This document shows, piece by piece, positions 50,973-59,533 of a stretch of 64,000 nucleotides of DNA. The stretch's first letter is position 1. Each line of letters begins with the position of its first letter. This DNA is from Desulfomonilaceae bacterium (GTDB taxonomy: Bacteria > Desulfobacterota > Desulfomonilia > Desulfomonilales > Desulfomonilaceae): positions 62,001 through 126,000 of the forward strand of contig JBAZSD010000006.1 in assembly GCA_041662605.1 (NCBI GenBank), read 5' to 3'. Below the pieces are notes generated by a model, which searched no databases, was not told where the DNA came from, and saw only the letters and a list, made by a program, of their open reading frames with translations. The translations under genes were made by a program, and so were the position numbers.

Positions 50973-51875
50973 TTAAACCCTTTCTATACGTTCCCAGCCC
51001 CACAGGCCGTATGGTTTGAATAGGAGAAAAATTACCATGAAAACAAACGGCGCAACCTCTTTGGACCCTGGGACAAAAGCCTCCCCATACCCGCCTGCGA
51101 GATTTTGTAAAATACCTATCGTTATCCCGCCTACGATGGCGCCGGGCACAGAGTTCAATCCACCCAGGACTACCGCCGGTAAAACCAATAACCCAAGACT
51201 GCTCACTGAATAGTTCAGACCGTTAATGTTTCCAAGAAGTGTCCCACCAACACCTGCGGCCATGAATGCTATCGCCCACGCGAGAGCGTAAACGAATTTT
51301 GCGCTTACACCAAGTGATAGAGCCGCCATTTCATCATCTGCGCAGGCCTGCATGGATAGGCCCCAACGAGTGTATTTAAAGAAACATATAAAAACCACCA
51401 TGAGAATCATTGCAGCGATAAAACTCCACAGGTAAACCGCTCCTACGGTAATACCTCCGACTACAATGGGTTCTATGGAAAAAATTCTGGGCAGAAAGAC
51501 CTGGGTATCAGTGTCCCAAATCATGAAAACCAATCCCTTGAAAAAGAAAGAAAGCCCAACTGTTACCATAATTACGGCCAGCACCGGCTCGCCTATCATT
51601 TTCCTGAGAAAAACCCGCTCAGTTAATAACCCTAGAATCAGCCCGATGATGATAGTGCCGAACAAGGCCAGCACGAATGCGTAATTTACCGGCATTATGG
51701 TTACCAACTTCTGATAAAAGGACAGACAAACATAGCCCCCGATCATGGTCAACTCACCCATGGCAAGGTTTAAGACTCCGGAACATTTGTAAATGAGCAC
51801 CCAGCCTAGTGAGACTAGTGCAAAGATCGATCCGAGCATCACTCCGGTAACTATTAGTTGAAGAAAGAGTTCCAT
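50973..51875 (-). CDS. livH: Liv-type ABC transporter permease LivH
   Basis: The 300-residue permease has 8 membrane helices, with GVMLGSIFALVSLGWVLIYKC and NLAMGELTMIGGYVCLSF at the N-terminus. The cytoplasmic loop GLSMQACADDEMAALSLGV contacts the ATPases. The ATG directly follows the TAA of the acyl-CoA synthetase gene with no gap, so the two are translationally linked. Confidence 0.93.
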   Translation of the reverse strand: MELFLQLIVTGVMLGSIFALVSLGWVLIYKCSGVLNLAMGELTMIGGYVCLSFYQKLVTIMPVNYAFVLALFGTIIIGLILGLLTERVFLRKMIGEPVLAVIMVTVGLSFFFKGLVFMIWDTDTQVFLPRIFSIEPIVVGGITVGAVYLWSFIAAMILMVVFICFFKYTRWGLSMQACADDEMAALSLGVSAKFVYALAWAIAFMAAGVGGTLLGNINGLNYSVSSLGLLVLPAVVLGGLNSVPGAIVGGITIGILQNLAGGYGEAFVPGSKEVAPFVFMVIFLLFKPYGLWGWERIERV

Positions 51876-53831
51876 TTATTTGCCGCCTCCTTCCTTAACA
51901 CTCTGAACTCGAATGTCGGCTTTGATCTTAGCGACCCTGCCATCCTCATAATTTATGGTAGTATCCATGTGCATCATTTCATTGTCAGTGTACATGGTGT
52001 CTATAATTTCTTTGTACCGGTTCTCGACAAAAGCTCGACGAATTTTCCTGGTTCGAGTCAACTCGTCGTCATCAGCGTCAAATTCTTTGTACAGATTCGC
52101 GAACCTGTGAATCTTGGCAGCTTCCGGGATAGATTTGTTAACGTCTCCAATGGCTCTCATTATGAGATCGTAAACTTGCGGAATCTGCGATAACTCAGTG
52201 TAGCTCGTGTAGTTTATCCCATGATCCTCAGTCCACTTTCCGACAGTGTTGTAATCGATACATATTATTCCAGTTACATATGGCCGCTTATTGCCGACAA
52301 TTAGGGCCTCTCTGATGTAAGGACTGAATTTTAGCCGGGCCTCAAGAAATTGGGGCGAGAACTTACGACCATCATTAAGGATCATTATGTCTTTGGATCT
52401 GTCGAAGACCACCAGGTGCCCATCATCATCAATGAATCCAGTGTCCCCCGAGTAAAGCCAGCCATCTATTAGGGCCTTTGTTGTCTCATCGGGCGACTTG
52501 TAGTAGCCCACAAAAACTGAAGGGCTTTTCGACAGGATTTCGTCGTTTTCGCCTATTTTGATCTCAGTTTCCGGTATGGGCGTGCCCACCGTGTCGAACT
52601 TGATGTCACCATCACGATGGACCACTGAAATGCCCGCTATTTCCGTTTGACCGTAAATTTGCTTAAGGTTGACTCCAATTGCGTGGAAAAAACGAAAATG
52701 ATCAGGCCCCATGGCTGCTCCACCCGTATAGGCGTGTCGCACATGACTTAACCCAAGTTGATCTCTTACCTTGGAAAACATGGTCCATTCCGCCAGCATC
52801 CACAAAATCTTCCAGTAAAATGGCACAGGTTTCTTTTCAAATTTTAATTCCGCGGTGTGGTACCCGATCTTCATTGCAAGGGTATAGAGATTACGTTTTA
52901 ACCAGGTCGCATCGAGGTGTTTAACCTGAACTGTCCTGGTAAACTGCTCATATAGCCGAGGGGGCGCAAACATCACGTGCGGCCCAATTTCTCTCACGTT
53001 GCTCTGGGAGGTCTCAGGCTCTTCAGGGAAGTTGATGGTATAACCGATCTGGAGACCACATGAGATTGACATCATCTGTTCCCCGATCCAGGCAAATGGC
53101 AGGTAAGAAACGAAGTCATCCTCAGGACCGCACGGATCAACCCTCATAAGGTTCTGACCCATTTTGAGCATGTTGTAATGAGTAAGGAGAGCGCCTTTTG
53201 GCAGAGACGTGGTTCCAGATGTGTAAAACAAAAGAGAAATGTCGTCGCCTGTTCCTTTGGAAACCAGGTTTTCAAAAAGATCAGGCTCCTTGGCCATACG
53301 CTCCCTGCCGAGCCTCATCACTTCTTCAAGGCTAATCAGCATAGGATCGTCATAATGACGCATGCCCTTCGGATCATCCCAAATAATCTTTTTTAGTTTC
53401 GGGCATTGATCACGAATCGCCAGAGCCTTGTCAACTTCTTCCTGACCTTCAGCCACATAGAATTTGGAGTCTGAATGATCAACAATGTACTTGACCTCAT
53501 CCATCAAGCAATCCTGAAACAACCAAACCCCGACACCGCCACCACACATTGCGGCCATTTCGGTCCATAGAGCTTCAGGCCTGTTGTCACCAATCATTAT
53601 GACCTTATCTCCAAATTCAAGACCAAGAGATACCAGACCAAGGGTTATTTGTTTCACATTTTCAAGATACTGACTCCAGGTGACAGGGAGCCATACCCCA
53701 TACTCCTTCTCCCGCATGGCGACTTTTGCGTCTCCAAACTTTTTTGCCTGCGTTACAAAAAGCTTGGGTAGAGTAAGGTCTTTTGTAATTTCTATTTCAC
53801 TCTTGAAACCCCGTTCATCTGCGGCTGACAT
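51876..53831 (-). CDS. Long-chain-type acyl-CoA synthetase (AMP-binding)
   Basis: The 651-residue enzyme activates a carboxylic acid to its CoA thioester via an acyl-adenylate. The P-loop motif is LLFYTSGTTSLPKGALLTH, followed by YLPFAWIGEQMMS, IYGQTEIAG and the hinge YSGDTGFIDDDGHLVVFDRSKD. The C-terminal Lys region has DELTRTRKIRRAFVE. Size and motifs match the long-chain/ACSL branch. It lies inside the Liv importer operon, overlapping livG by 17 nt and abutting livH. It probably traps the imported acid as its CoA ester. The acid is not known. Confidence 0.9.
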   Translation of the reverse strand: MSAADERGFKSEIEITKDLTLPKLFVTQAKKFGDAKVAMREKEYGVWLPVTWSQYLENVKQITLGLVSLGLEFGDKVIMIGDNRPEALWTEMAAMCGGGVGVWLFQDCLMDEVKYIVDHSDSKFYVAEGQEEVDKALAIRDQCPKLKKIIWDDPKGMRHYDDPMLISLEEVMRLGRERMAKEPDLFENLVSKGTGDDISLLFYTSGTTSLPKGALLTHYNMLKMGQNLMRVDPCGPEDDFVSYLPFAWIGEQMMSISCGLQIGYTINFPEEPETSQSNVREIGPHVMFAPPRLYEQFTRTVQVKHLDATWLKRNLYTLAMKIGYHTAELKFEKKPVPFYWKILWMLAEWTMFSKVRDQLGLSHVRHAYTGGAAMGPDHFRFFHAIGVNLKQIYGQTEIAGISVVHRDGDIKFDTVGTPIPETEIKIGENDEILSKSPSVFVGYYKSPDETTKALIDGWLYSGDTGFIDDDGHLVVFDRSKDIMILNDGRKFSPQFLEARLKFSPYIREALIVGNKRPYVTGIICIDYNTVGKWTEDHGINYTSYTELSQIPQVYDLIMRAIGDVNKSIPEAAKIHRFANLYKEFDADDDELTRTRKIRRAFVENRYKEIIDTMYTDNEMMHMDTTINYEDGRVAKIKADIRVQSVKEGGGK

Positions 53832-54615
53832 ACAGATCCTCCACCTCGCCGAGATAGGCTTTAATAACTTCTGGGTTTTCCTGGATTTGCGCTGGAGTTC
53901 CTTCCGCTATTTTGACCCCAAAATTCAAGGCCATGACACGATCCGACAAATCCATGACCACTCCCATATCATGCTCTACCAAAATGCACGTAATGTTCCA
54001 CCGTTTGTCTTCGTTTATATCAATGATAAAACGAGCCATGTCTTCCACTTCCTCAAGATTCAAACCAGCTAGTGGCTCGTCCAATAGAATTAGTTCAGGT
54101 TTTACGGCTAGTGCCCTTGCCAGTTCTATCCTCTTCTGAAGACCATACGGAAGCATTCCGGTAACCTCGTTTCGGACCGCCTCGATCTCCAAAAGATCTA
54201 TTATTTCTTCTTCAATGAATTTTCTGGTTTTGATTTCCTCGCGAGAAGTTTTTCCCCAATACAGGCATGAACTCAAAATACCGGACTTTAAATGCAAGTG
54301 TCGTCCTAAACGTATGTTGTCAAGAACCGTCATACCTCCAAACAACTCTATCTTTTGAAAGGTTCTTGATAAACCCATTGACGCCCGGCGATGCGGCGAG
54401 AATTTACTTATGTCAGCTCCCTTAAAGAAAAGTTGACCTTTTTTGGGGTGATAAAGGCCATTGACGCAGTTCATCATGCACGTCTTGCCGGCTCCGTTAG
54501 GGCCTATGATCGAAAAAATCTCTCCCTTCCGGACCTCAAAACTGACGTTGGTTAGCGCTGCCACCCCATGGAACGATAGAAAGATGTTCTTCGCCTCAAG
54601 TATGACTTCCGACAT
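53815..54615 (-). CDS. livG: Branched-chain-type ABC transporter ATP-binding protein LivG
   Basis: The 266-residue ATPase has Walker A GPNGAGKTCMMNCVNG (about 38-53), a LivG-type GLSRTFQKIELFGGMTVLDNI, a variant signature MLPYGLQKRIELARALA, Walker B LILLDEPLAGLNLEE and LVEHDMGVVMDLSDRV. The signature LPYGLQ replaces LSYGxQ, which is common in LivG. It is the first gene of the operon livG-acs-livH-livM-livK-livF, facing the acetoacetate operon. Confidence 0.93.
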   Translation of the reverse strand: MSEVILEAKNIFLSFHGVAALTNVSFEVRKGEIFSIIGPNGAGKTCMMNCVNGLYHPKKGQLFFKGADISKFSPHRRASMGLSRTFQKIELFGGMTVLDNIRLGRHLHLKSGILSSCLYWGKTSREEIKTRKFIEEEIIDLLEIEAVRNEVTGMLPYGLQKRIELARALAVKPELILLDEPLAGLNLEEVEDMARFIIDINEDKRWNITCILVEHDMGVVMDLSDRVMALNFGVKIAEGTPAQIQENPEVIKAYLGEVEDLYVSRR

Positions 54616-54890
54616 TCAATATCCCCTTTGTGAATCGCGTAAAAAAATTGAGCGCCCTTGCGACGAAACAAGTTATTTCCAGTAGCTTAGATCTAGGCAA
54701 ACCTATAAATCCCAGCCGATCAGCCGACTGAATTACCTACCTGAAAGCGAGACGATAAGGCTACCAAAAATAGCTGTTACGATCAACCTATTGTTGATTC
54801 GACTACTCGACGCGACTTTTATCAGCCAAAAACCTGTCTTGAATCAAAGAGACCTGAAAGAGTGGTTTTCCACGGCTCTGAAACGGACCT

Positions 54891-55034
54891 ATGTTCATAT
54901 CATTAATGATACGCGGATGACGAACCTTTAACGGTTTAGAATCCGAAGTATTCAAATCAGAGGCCACACCACTTACTTGTTCGACGCTGTACGATCGTAG
55001 CGTGCAGCGATTAGAAATGTTCATATGATTAGAT
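54891..55034. repeat. Direct repeat ATGTTCATAT(C/G)ATTA, two copies
   Basis: The first copy is at 54891-54905 and the second at 55018-55032. They match in 14 of 15 bases and are 127 nt apart in the divergent control region. The first copy runs into the palindrome TATCATTAATGATA (54898-54911). They are candidate binding sites for one regulator. Confidence 0.4.
54898..54911. promoter_or_regulatory. 14-bp perfect palindrome TATCATTAATGATA
   Basis: This fully symmetric 14-mer lies 283 nt upstream of livG, in the divergent region. The size suits a dimeric helix-turn-helix regulator. The regulator is unknown, and none is encoded next to it. Confidence 0.4.
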
Positions 55035-55459
55035 TGTAGATTAAATCGATGTGTCATTACTTGACTGATCATGAATAATCAGGGGTTGAAATGTCAAGAC
55101 CAAAAATGGTATAGCAGAAATGTTTTTGATTTCATCCTGAATTATCTCCTAAATAAAGTAGTCTTATTTTTCGATTGGATCGGGTCTTCCAAGCAATTTT
55201 CTTTTTTTGAAATTGAACGAAACGGGATTGGAAAATTCAAAGTGTTTGCCTCAACGTTGCATCCCACTTTTTTCACCATAATGAACTCTGAAAATATTTT
55301 AGCCTGGCAATCCCAGTTAGCGCATAGTGTGAACTTTGACCATCCAACCACAGACATAACAAGTTGTTTTCCCGCGTCATAGGCTATGAGGCCTGAGCGA
55401 AAGTCTATGAGAATAAAACTGTAAGTCCCTTTATTTACTTCTTGATGGAGGAAAAACAT

Positions 55460-56251
55460 ATGAGTGAAGAGAGCGCCCTCTTGAAAGAGTCTCGGGACGG
55501 CGTGCTAATTTTGAAAATAAACCGCCCCAACGCGTTAAACTGTTTCAATATGCCTCTCCTTGAGTCTTTTCAAACCACAGTAAACCAGATCGCGTTTGAC
55601 CAATCAGTCAAAGTGGTTGTGATTACGGGCTCTACCGAAGGGAAGAACGCCTTCAGCACCGGGGCGGATTTGAAGGAACGCGCCGGGATGACCCAAGATC
55701 AGGTCAGGTTTTATATCCGAACTATTCGAGATTTATTTACATCTGTGGAAGAACTTCCCAAACCCGTACTCGCTGCCGTAAACGGGTACGCCTTTGGCGG
55801 AGGCCTGGAACTTGCGTTGGCCTGCGATATAAGGATAGCATCCAACAACGCTGTTGTGGGACTTACTGAAACATCACTGGCCGTCATCCCCGGCGCTGGG
55901 GGCACTCAACGCTTGCCGCGAATCGTCGGGATGGCTCGAGCAAAAGATATGATTTTTAGAGCAAGAAGAATTACTGCTCAGCAGGGCCTAGAGTATGGGC
56001 TATTTCTGGAGGTGGTAGAACCTTCAGATCTACTTACCAGGTCTATGGAGATCGCGTCTGAGATAGCTCAAAACGGTCCGATAGCGCTGGCGCAGGCCAA
56101 ATACGCTATCAATAAAGGAACAGAAGTAAGTCTTCCAATAGGTCTTGCTATAGAATCAAACGCATACGCCGTCACCATTCCAACTAAAGATCGTGTAGAA
56201 GGTCTAACCGCCTTCAGAGAGAAACGAAAACCAGTATACAAGGGAGAATAG
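55460..56251 (+). CDS. Enoyl-CoA hydratase, probable methylglutaconyl-CoA hydratase
   Basis: The 263-residue crotonase starts at ATG 55460, preceded by GGAGG 8 nt upstream. The ATG at 55442 only supplies that site. It has AFSTGADLKERAGMTQDQV, NGYAFGGGLELALACDIRIAS, LTETSLAVIPGAGGTQRLPR (with Glu at the catalytic positions) and an ending EGLTAFREKRKPVYKGE. These blocks closely follow human AUH, 3-methylglutaconyl-CoA hydratase, including the C-terminus. The next gene encodes an HMG-CoA lyase-like protein, which would use its product. A general enoyl-CoA hydratase is the alternative. Confidence 0.85.
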   Translation: MSEESALLKESRDGVLILKINRPNALNCFNMPLLESFQTTVNQIAFDQSVKVVVITGSTEGKNAFSTGADLKERAGMTQDQVRFYIRTIRDLFTSVEELPKPVLAAVNGYAFGGGLELALACDIRIASNNAVVGLTETSLAVIPGAGGTQRLPRIVGMARAKDMIFRARRITAQQGLEYGLFLEVVEPSDLLTRSMEIASEIAQNGPIALAQAKYAINKGTEVSLPIGLAIESNAYAVTIPTKDRVEGLTAFREKRKPVYKGE

Positions 56252-56265
56252 ACGGAGGACCACGA

Positions 56266-57405
56266 ATGAGCGCTCACCAACTCAATTATCCAAAAAAAGT
56301 TCAGATCAATGACATCACAGTTCGTGACGGTTTCCAACATGAAGAAATCTGGATTCCTACGGAAGCAAAGCTGTTTTATCTTGAGGAACTGATTCTTTGT
56401 GGAATCAAGCACTTGGAAGTAACTAACCTGGGGAACCCTCGGTCAATGCCGCAGTTCAAGGACGCTGAGGAATTGCTCAAGAGCCTCAGAGGTTCTAAGA
56501 AGCTCTCCAGGGCTGGGGTGAATTGGGACGACATATCGCTAACTGCCATCACAATCAGGGAAAAGGCGGTTGATCGGGCCATAGCCGCTAAAAAGGAAGG
56601 ATGGGGACCTGACCGTATTCTAATGATGGTTTCCACCGACGAAGAACACCATTTTGCAAACTCTGGAACAACTCTCCCTGCATATTGGGATGAAGCCAAG
56701 AGGTGTATTGAGAAAGCAAAAGATGTCGGCATCAAGATGAACGGCACGGTTTCGACAATATGGGGATCCCCTATTTCGGGACCCACCAGACTGGAAGACG
56801 CTGTAGAGTTTACCAAAAGATGGTTGGAAATCGGAGCCTACGATATAGAGCATGCCGACCATGACGGAAGCGCTCCTCCAAATCAGGTCTACAAGTATTA
56901 TTCGATGATCCTGGAAGCTATACCTGATCGAAAGCTTCACATTGCGCATTTTCATGTTACCCGAGGATGGGGGACCGCCAACTGTCTGGCGGCTTTACAG
57001 GCAGGCGTGGAGATCTTTGAAGCGACCCTCGGAGGACTGGGAGGCCAACCTGCAAACTTTCTTGATCGTGTCCCAGTATCGGGAACTGGATCATATTATT
57101 ACAGGGACCCAAACGTGGTTGGTTTGCAGTGCATCGAAGACATGACGGTCATGATGGATGAAATGGGAATTGAAACAGGGATTGACGTAGAGAGATTGTT
57201 GGATCTTGGAACCATGATGGAGAAAACCATCGGAAGAAGACTAAGATCGGAATCCATTCTGAATCGTAGGATCCCCAAAGAACCTCGTCCGGAATACAAA
57301 AGAAAGGGCCTTTCTGAATTAAAAAAGAAATTTGGAGAAGCTCCTGATCAAAAAATACCATCATCCTGGCCGGAACAATCCATTTACAAATCTCGGGAGG
57401 ACTGA
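56266..57405 (+). CDS. HMG-CoA lyase-like enzyme (HMGL/DRE-TIM family)
   Basis: The 379-residue TIM barrel has the DRE-type motif INDITVRDGFQHEE (about 14-27), with metal Asp and catalytic Arg. EHADHDGSAPPNQVY, HIAHFHVTRGWGTANCLAALQ (metal His pair) and EATLGGLGGQPANFLDRVPVSG follow. HMG-CoA lyase splits HMG-CoA into acetoacetate and acetyl-CoA. The protein is about 80 residues longer than typical bacterial lyases, and the usual G-C-P loop is replaced by G-G-Q-P, so its substrate may differ. It sits 14 nt after the hydratase and 1 nt before the acetoacetyl-CoA synthetase. Confidence 0.75.
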   Translation: MSAHQLNYPKKVQINDITVRDGFQHEEIWIPTEAKLFYLEELILCGIKHLEVTNLGNPRSMPQFKDAEELLKSLRGSKKLSRAGVNWDDISLTAITIREKAVDRAIAAKKEGWGPDRILMMVSTDEEHHFANSGTTLPAYWDEAKRCIEKAKDVGIKMNGTVSTIWGSPISGPTRLEDAVEFTKRWLEIGAYDIEHADHDGSAPPNQVYKYYSMILEAIPDRKLHIAHFHVTRGWGTANCLAALQAGVEIFEATLGGLGGQPANFLDRVPVSGTGSYYYRDPNVVGLQCIEDMTVMMDEMGIETGIDVERLLDLGTMMEKTIGRRLRSESILNRRIPKEPRPEYKRKGLSELKKKFGEAPDQKIPSSWPEQSIYKSRED

Positions 57406-57406
57406 C

Positions 57407-59356
57407 ATGAAGCCTCTGTGGACTCCATCGGCAGAAAAGATACAGGATTCGAACCTGATGAGCTTTATCAATAGGGTAAACGAAAAATATACCCTTACAA
57501 TTTCCAATTACCATGAACTTTACCAATGGTCTGTTGACTGCCGTGAGAGCTTTTGGGAAACAGTTTGGGAGTTTGGGAAAATAATCTCGTCACAGCCTTA
57601 TCAGGAGATCCTCAAGGACACGCCTGAAATGATTGGGGCCAAATGGTTCCTTGGAGCAAAGCTCAATTTTGCCGAAAATCTTCTTAGGTTTAGGGATGAT
57701 AACGTCGCCCTGGTATTTAAGGGTGAAGGACAGCCCATCCGTAAAATGACTTACGCCGAACTGTATGAGGCCGTGGCTAGAACGGCCGCCTCACTCAGGG
57801 CCGCCGGAGTTACTGTAGGTGATCGGGTAGCGGGCTACGTGCCTAACATGAGCGAAACCATCATAGCAATGTTGGCCACTACCAGCATCGGAGCAATTTG
57901 GTCGTCATGCTCCCCTGATTTCGGGATAAAGGGTGTTCTGGATCGCTTCGGACAAATCGAACCGAAAATTCTCTTCACCGCTAATGGTTATTTTTACAAC
58001 GGTAAGAGTCACGATTGTCTGGAAAAGATCGCCGGTATTATCAGCAAACTTCCCAGCATCCAGAAAGTTGTTGTCATTCCCTATACTCAGGAGAGTCCTG
58101 ATTTGAGCATGGTCCCCAAAGCAATCCTTTTCGGGGATTTCATGTCCAAAGAAAAAGGGCTAAACATCGCATTCGAGCAACTTCCTTTTGACCACCCCCT
58201 TTACATAATGTATTCGTCCGGGACCACCGGCTTGCCCAAGTGTATGGTTCATGGAGCAGGCGGAACGTTGATTCAGCATCTCAAGGAGCTTCTCCTTCAT
58301 TGCGATCTGAAGCGAGAAGACAACATTTATTATTTCACTACGTGCGGTTGGATGATGTGGAACTGGCTAGTGAGCGGGCTTGCGGTAGGCGCCACAATCA
58401 TTCTTTTTGACGGTTCACCTTTCTATCCTGATCCGGGCGTAATCTTCAAACTCGCTGAAGAAGAGAAAATGACAATTCTCGGAACAAGCGCGAGATATAT
58501 TTCAGGTATTGAAAAAGCCGGTCTGAAACCGGGAGAGAAATATGACCTGTCTGCGCTTAGGCTGATGTGCTCAACAGGTTCTCCTCTGGCAGAGGAAAGT
58601 TTCAGGTATGTTTATCGAGACATCAAGGAAGACATTGATCTGGCCTCCATATCAGGTGGCACTGATATAATATCGTGTTTCGCTCTGGGCTGCCCAATTC
58701 TGCCGGTATATGAAGGAGAGTTGCAATGTCGCGGACTCGGTATGAAGATCCAGGCTTTTGATGGTTACGGCAAACCGGTATTGGGCCGCCAGGGCGAATT
58801 GGTTTGTACGGCTTCATTCCCATCGATGCCCATCTATTTCTGGAACGATCCGGATTTAAAAAAATATCGGGCCGCCTATTTTTCTGTTTTTCCAAATGTT
58901 TGGCATCATGGAGATTATGTTGAGGTCACTTCTCACGGCGGTGTCAAGATATATGGTCGATCCGACGCTACTCTTAATCCTTCGGGAGTTCGGATAGGAA
59001 CCGCCGAAATATACAGGCAAGTAGAGTCAATGGAAGAAATCGCGGACAGTATTGTGGTGGGTCAGGATTGGGATAACGACGTTCGAGTTCTCCTATTCGT
59101 GAAGCCTTCCGCCGGCGTGGTTTTGGATGACGCTCTCAAACAGAAAATAAAAAAGACAATTAGAGAAAACACTACCCCACGTCACGTGCCCGCGCTCATT
59201 TTGCCCTTGGACGACATACCTGTCACTCTTAACGGTAAGAAGGTGGAGTTGGCGGTGAGGAACATGATCGAGGGAAAGCCAGTCACCAACAAGGACGCTC
59301 TGGCCAACCCCCAAGCTCTGGATCAATTCCTGAATATTCCGGAACTCAAAAGCTAG
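57407..59356 (+). CDS. Acetoacetyl-CoA synthetase
   Basis: The ATG at 57407 is chosen because GGGAGG precedes it and the product starts LWTPSAEKIQDSNLMSFI, as in AacS. The 649-residue enzyme shows WFLGAKLNFAENLL, IMYSSGTTGLPKCMVHGAGG (AMP-binding P-loop), TTCGWMMWNWLV, SGGTDIISCF and HHGDYVEVTSHGGVKIYGRSD. The C-terminal NGKKVELAVRNMIEG holds the catalytic Lys. It ligates CoA to acetoacetate, completing the path HMG-CoA to acetoacetate to acetoacetyl-CoA. It is the last gene of the operon, followed by a terminator. Confidence 0.92.
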   Translation: MKPLWTPSAEKIQDSNLMSFINRVNEKYTLTISNYHELYQWSVDCRESFWETVWEFGKIISSQPYQEILKDTPEMIGAKWFLGAKLNFAENLLRFRDDNVALVFKGEGQPIRKMTYAELYEAVARTAASLRAAGVTVGDRVAGYVPNMSETIIAMLATTSIGAIWSSCSPDFGIKGVLDRFGQIEPKILFTANGYFYNGKSHDCLEKIAGIISKLPSIQKVVVIPYTQESPDLSMVPKAILFGDFMSKEKGLNIAFEQLPFDHPLYIMYSSGTTGLPKCMVHGAGGTLIQHLKELLLHCDLKREDNIYYFTTCGWMMWNWLVSGLAVGATIILFDGSPFYPDPGVIFKLAEEEKMTILGTSARYISGIEKAGLKPGEKYDLSALRLMCSTGSPLAEESFRYVYRDIKEDIDLASISGGTDIISCFALGCPILPVYEGELQCRGLGMKIQAFDGYGKPVLGRQGELVCTASFPSMPIYFWNDPDLKKYRAAYFSVFPNVWHHGDYVEVTSHGGVKIYGRSDATLNPSGVRIGTAEIYRQVESMEEIADSIVVGQDWDNDVRVLLFVKPSAGVVLDDALKQKIKKTIRENTTPRHVPALILPLDDIPVTLNGKKVELAVRNMIEGKPVTNKDALANPQALDQFLNIPELKS

Positions 59357-59384
59357 CAAGCAACCCCTCTCTTGACCTCTCAAC

Positions 59385-59427
59385 AGAGCCTGTGGTCGAT
59401 TGTTCATCACAGGCTCTATATTTAATT
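59385..59427 (+). terminator. Terminator after the acetoacetyl-CoA synthetase gene
   Basis: AGAGCCTGTG (59385-59394) and CACAGGCTCT (59408-59417) form a perfect 10-bp stem with a 13-nt loop, followed by ATATTTAATT. It lies 28 nt after the stop codon. The T-tract is weak. Confidence 0.65.
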
Positions 59428-59533
59428 GTGTCGTTTGATCCCGCTTAGTCAGAGCCGTGTCGACGAATCCAATCGCAAGATCAATCAATGCGCAAGAGAC
59501 TGGGAAAACCGCTAAAACGATTGTCCCGGGATG

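Larger units (their letters stand above)
54616..55459. other. Divergent regulatory region between the importer and acetoacetate operons
   Basis: About 840 nt separate the livG start from the hydratase start. I found no convincing gene on either strand; the frames of 89-105 codons lack ribosome sites and known motifs. The region holds a 14-bp palindrome and a direct repeat described separately. It likely contains promoters for both operons. Confidence 0.5.

Noticed and set aside
54803..55072. Minus-strand ORF of 89 codons in the divergent region
   Set aside because: There is no ribosome site, and the translation shows no fold pattern or known motif. It covers the repeat and palindrome.
55071..55459. 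Overlapping plus (103 codons) and minus (105 codons) ORFs
   Set aside because: Neither has a ribosome site or known motif, and they run into the hydratase translation start region. One could be a decayed gene, but I cannot support it.
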